From the NCBI GenBank assembly GCA_021648725.1, contig JAKISF010000014.1, positions 1-64,000 of the forward strand: a DNA stretch of 64,000 nt, in the 5' to 3' direction. Made by a program: the position numbers and the translations under genes. Shown here in pieces: positions 61,832-64,000 of the stretch. The notes under the pieces were generated by a model, which was not told the origin of the DNA, searched no databases, and was given only the letters and a program-made list of their open reading frames with translations. Every line of letters begins with the position of its first letter. Position 1 is the stretch's first letter. Source of the DNA: Bacteroidales bacterium (GTDB taxonomy: Bacteria; Bacteroidota; Bacteroidia; Bacteroidales; JAADGE01).

Positions 61832-62701
61832 TTAAAAGAAAAAACTTTTTTTAATTTTATAATACGGGTATTGTTTTGCTCCTAATCCTTTGTAGAATTC
61901 GACAGGCATCAGGTTTAAACCGAAAAAATCCAGTGTAATTGCTTTTTCGGAATGAATTTTTAAATAGTGATCTATAAGCCCGTAAAGGGCTTTTTTATTT
62001 TGTGCTTCTTTGCTTGAATATGCAACAATAATATTTGTTTTATAATGAGAGCGAATAAATAAAACAGCGGCAATTAATCTGTTTTTTTCATTAAATGCAC
62101 CAAAAATTTCACCTTTGTTTTTTCTTAACGCAAGAGAAGACAACACTCTTAATTTATTTTGTTTCTTCTTGTTTAATTTATTTACAACTGATGCCAATAA
62201 TACAAAACCGTTAGGAAGTATGCCCGTATTATAAAACAGTTTGTTTTTTTTTGCAATTTCTAATTGTTCTTTAAAAAAACCGGAGTAAGTTTTTTGAAAT
62301 GATTTGTAAGGGCTTATTAAATCGATTCGGTACGAATATTTTTCGATTAACTTAGAAGAATAAACAGTTAGATTTTTATTGTCGGAATAAAAACTATAAA
62401 GTTTTCCGGCTAAGGGTTTAAAAAAATCTGAAGTTATTTCGACATTTAAATTTTGCGATATATATAAATTCAACTTACTCAAAAATATCGGCTTTTCGAT
62501 TATCTTTATTCCGGCAATTTTTTTAACAGGGACGGGAAAAACTGCTTTATAATCATCAATAATTAGTGCATCCCATTCGATATAAACAGCATCAAGATAC
62601 CAAGAATAGCCGAAAACATCACCGTTTTGTGCACGAGAGATACATTTATCCCACAGGATAAAATCAATATCTTTATTTTTTATATATTTTATTTGAGGCA
62701 T
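61832..62701 (-). CDS. FemAB/GNAT-like putative acyltransferase
   Basis: The 289-residue protein looks like a two-lobe GNAT/FemAB fold: AVFPVPVKKIAGIKII early on, then the acceptor-lobe segments FKEQLEIAKKNKL and KGEIFGAFNEKNRLIAAVLFI, NIIVAYSSKEAQNKKALYGLIDH and LDFFGLNLMPVEFYKGLGA. The last segments are the GNAT-like core. FemAB-like proteins use aminoacyl-tRNA or CoA to modify peptides or sugars; the substrate here is unknown. Its stop touches the M18 gene's stop on the opposite strand, and it follows radC by 9 bp. Confidence 0.75.
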   Translation of the reverse strand: MPQIKYIKNKDIDFILWDKCISRAQNGDVFGYSWYLDAVYIEWDALIIDDYKAVFPVPVKKIAGIKIIEKPIFLSKLNLYISQNLNVEITSDFFKPLAGKLYSFYSDNKNLTVYSSKLIEKYSYRIDLISPYKSFQKTYSGFFKEQLEIAKKNKLFYNTGILPNGFVLLASVVNKLNKKKQNKLRVLSSLALRKNKGEIFGAFNEKNRLIAAVLFIRSHYKTNIIVAYSSKEAQNKKALYGLIDHYLKIHSEKAITLDFFGLNLMPVEFYKGLGAKQYPYYKIKKSFFF

Positions 62702-62710
62702 TATTTAAAT

Positions 62711-63406
62711 TTACAATATTTTTTCATCTGCGAAACTAAAAAAATCACTAAAAGAAACAATAATATGGTCAAGTAAAGAGATATCAACAATTTCGCAAGC
62801 AGCTTTTAGTTTTTTTGTGATATTTACATCTGAGTTGCTCGGTTTTACATTTCCGGAAGGATGATTATGACAAACAATTATGCCGGATGCTGTTTTTTCT
62901 ATTGCCGCTTTTAAAATTATTTTAACATCGGTAACTGTTCCCGAAACTCCTCCTGCACTAATTTTTTTTAATTCAATAATTTTATTTGCTCTGTTTAAAA
63001 TGATTAACCAAAATTCTTCATAAGGTAAATCTCCGAGTTTCTGACTAAATATGTCTGCAACATCTTTGCTGCTTTTTATTTGCTTTTTTTCAATAACTTC
63101 TGATATTTTTCTTCTTTTACCGAGTTCCAAAGCAGCAACAATTGAAATTGCTTTTGCTTCGCCAATTCCTTTAAATTTTTGCAAATCTGTTACGCTCAGT
63201 TTTGCAAGTTCGTTTAAATTATTTTTCGATTCTGCCAATATTCTTTTAGAAAGTTCAACGGCAGATTCACTTCTGTTTCCCGAACCTATCAGTATAGCAA
63301 TTAATTCTGCATCAGACAAACTTTCGATTCCTTTTAAAAGAAGTTTTTCTCTGGGACGGTCATCTGCTGCCCAGTTTTTAATAGATGTTTTGGGTGTTTT
63401 TTTCAT
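62711..63406 (-). CDS. radC: RadC-family JAB/MPN-domain protein
   Basis: 231 residues: an N-terminal helix-hairpin-helix region (LSVTDLQKFKGIGEAKAIS) and a C-terminal JAB1/MPN domain with the JAMM zinc motif VCHNHPSGNVKPSNSD (His, His and Asp ligands). The start segment SIKNWAADDRPREKLLLKG matches the family. Despite the name, its role in repair is doubtful; function remains unknown. It has its own start 213 bp from the next gene and is followed by the FemAB-like gene. Confidence 0.93.
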   Translation of the reverse strand: MKKTPKTSIKNWAADDRPREKLLLKGIESLSDAELIAILIGSGNRSESAVELSKRILAESKNNLNELAKLSVTDLQKFKGIGEAKAISIVAALELGKRRKISEVIEKKQIKSSKDVADIFSQKLGDLPYEEFWLIILNRANKIIELKKISAGGVSGTVTDVKIILKAAIEKTASGIIVCHNHPSGNVKPSNSDVNITKKLKAACEIVDISLLDHIIVSFSDFFSFADEKIL

Positions 63407-63485
63407 TAGAACATTAATTCTTCGGGCTATATTTTGCTCTATACAAACCAGTTACGAAAATATTAAAATTATTTGCATTATTTTT

Positions 63486-63510
63486 ATGGAATTATTGTGA
63501 AAATTCCATC
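63486..63510. repeat. Inverted repeat upstream of radC
   Basis: ATGGAATT pairs with AATTCCAT around an 8-nt loop, about 80 bp before the radC start. It could be an operator or a small hairpin; no homologous site was seen elsewhere. The rest of 63407-63591 is A/T-rich without a gene. Confidence 0.3.
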
Positions 63511-63591
63511 TATATATCAAACGACAAGGTTAACAAACAACTAAATTAAAATTTAAAGAAGAAAACCTAAATCAAAAACAAGGAAAACGCT

Positions 63592-63619
63592 AAAAACTGT
63601 TCTTAACCGAACAGTTTTT
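63592..63619 (-). terminator. Terminator of the SpoIIE-like gene
   Basis: AAAAACTGTTC pairs with GAACAGTTTTT around a 6-nt loop, immediately after the stop codon (63620-63622). The minus-strand T run follows the stem, and the mirrored run could also serve the plus strand. Confidence 0.75.
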
Positions 63620-64000
63620 TTATATTTTAATTCCTGTTATCAAAACATCGTCAACCTGATTAAAACTTCCTTTCCAATTTTCAAATTCATCTTTAATAAT
63701 TTTATTTTGTTCGTTCATTGTTTTGTCGGAAATTGATAATAAAAGATTTTTCAATCGTTTTGATGAATACTTTTTAGTTCCTTCGTTATTAAACTGATCG
63801 GAATATCCGTCGGTAAAAAGCCACATTATATTTCCTTTTTCAACTTTAAAATTATGCACGGTAAAAGGCAGTTCTCTATAGTGTATTCCTACGGGTTGTC
63901 TGTCGGCACTATACTTAATCATTGTTTTGTTTTTACCTTTCCCGGAAATTAAATATAGCGAATTGTATGCACCGGCAAATTGAACTTCCTTTGTTTTTTC
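63620..64000 (-). CDS. SpoIIE/PP2C-type phosphatase C-terminus (partial)
   Basis: The frame is open from the window end to the stop at 63620, giving 126 residues. They include FAGAYNSLYLISGKG, YSADRQPVGIH, LPFTVHNFKVEKGN and MWLFTDGYSDQFNNEG, which match the end of the SpoIIE phosphatase domain (metal-binding Asp in TDGYSDQ). Such domains in Bacteroidetes often sit behind sensor or TPR parts and act on anti-sigma antagonists. The N-terminal part is outside the window. An internal ATG at 63922 is not the true start. Confidence 0.88.
   Translation of the reverse strand, partial: EKTKEVQFAGAYNSLYLISGKGKNKTMIKYSADRQPVGIHYRELPFTVHNFKVEKGNIMWLFTDGYSDQFNNEGTKKYSSKRLKNLLLSISDKTMNEQNKIIKDEFENWKGSFNQVDDVLITGIKI

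Noticed and set aside
63620-63922. A complete 100-residue gene starting at 63922
   Set aside because: The frame runs on to the window end with more phosphatase sequence, so the gene is only cut by the edge.

Overview
The window is low-GC DNA from a member of the Bacteroidota (Bacteroidetes). The evidence is a type IX secretion sorting tail on a large secreted protein (24227-27235), a short (284 aa) primary-type sigma factor, a TonB/CarboxypepD_reg outer-membrane receptor, an S46 dipeptidyl-peptidase, a CzcA protein fused to its outer-membrane channel, an RprX/RprY-like two-component pair, an EF-G2-type paralogue, and repeated TTG-N18-20-TAnnTTTG promoters instead of -35/-10 boxes. No rRNA, tRNA, CRISPR array, phage or intact transposon was seen. 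Gene content is mostly core-like, with about 52 coding regions packed on both strands.

Layout. 1-2.4 kb: a possible upstream gene tail, two overlapping lipoprotein genes and a radical SAM enzyme. 2.6-10.0 kb (minus): a heavy-metal efflux unit (CzcA-channel fusion and its adaptor), followed by a LuxE-like acyl-activating protein and an enoyl-CoA hydratase. 10.1-11.9 kb (minus): a peroxide-defence operon (perR, flavoprotein-rubredoxin, rubrerythrin) with a perfect Per-box palindrome and a recognisable promoter. 11.9-24 kb: an MBL-fold hydrolase, a PpiD-like foldase, a rhomboid protease, tgt, a sensor/regulator pair, enolase, an Lpt permease and the EF-G paralogue. 24-32 kb: the secreted hydrolase with Ig-like repeats, an SPFH/GYF protein, the sigma factor and a tandem AAA+ ATPase with N-terminal beta repeats. 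32-40 kb: CheR, sirtuin, an AlbA_2 protein, a large TPR protein, a membrane histidine kinase, a LuxC-like acyl-CoA reductase and an Imm53-like fusion protein. 40-49 kb: RNase HII, membrane proteins, TPR proteins, a lone FecCD permease, a DUF1573 protein, dnaN and divergent pabA/pabB. 49-64 kb: an outer-membrane receptor, a decayed histidine-kinase tail split by a small inverted-repeat element, a SlyD-like isomerase, a CoA-binding protein, a SNF2 helicase, an acidic-peptide cluster (SLC13 transporter, DPP11, divergent M18 aspartyl aminopeptidase), a FemAB/GNAT-like protein, RadC and the end of a SpoIIE-type phosphatase.

The most noteworthy points are the PerR operator, the EF-G paralogue that lacks key GTPase residues, the reconstructable insertion at 52.2-52.45 kb, the Imm53-like/possible ADP-ribosyltransferase fusion at 39.4 kb, the acidic-peptide cluster at 56.7-61.8 kb, and the tandem AAA+ protein. 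I did not find a clear, wholly new multigene system. The Imm53-like fusion and the tandem AAA+ protein are the best candidates for undescribed biology. Several genes have a TTG inside a promoter -7 box that imitates an upstream start; I chose the first well-supported internal ATG in those cases.
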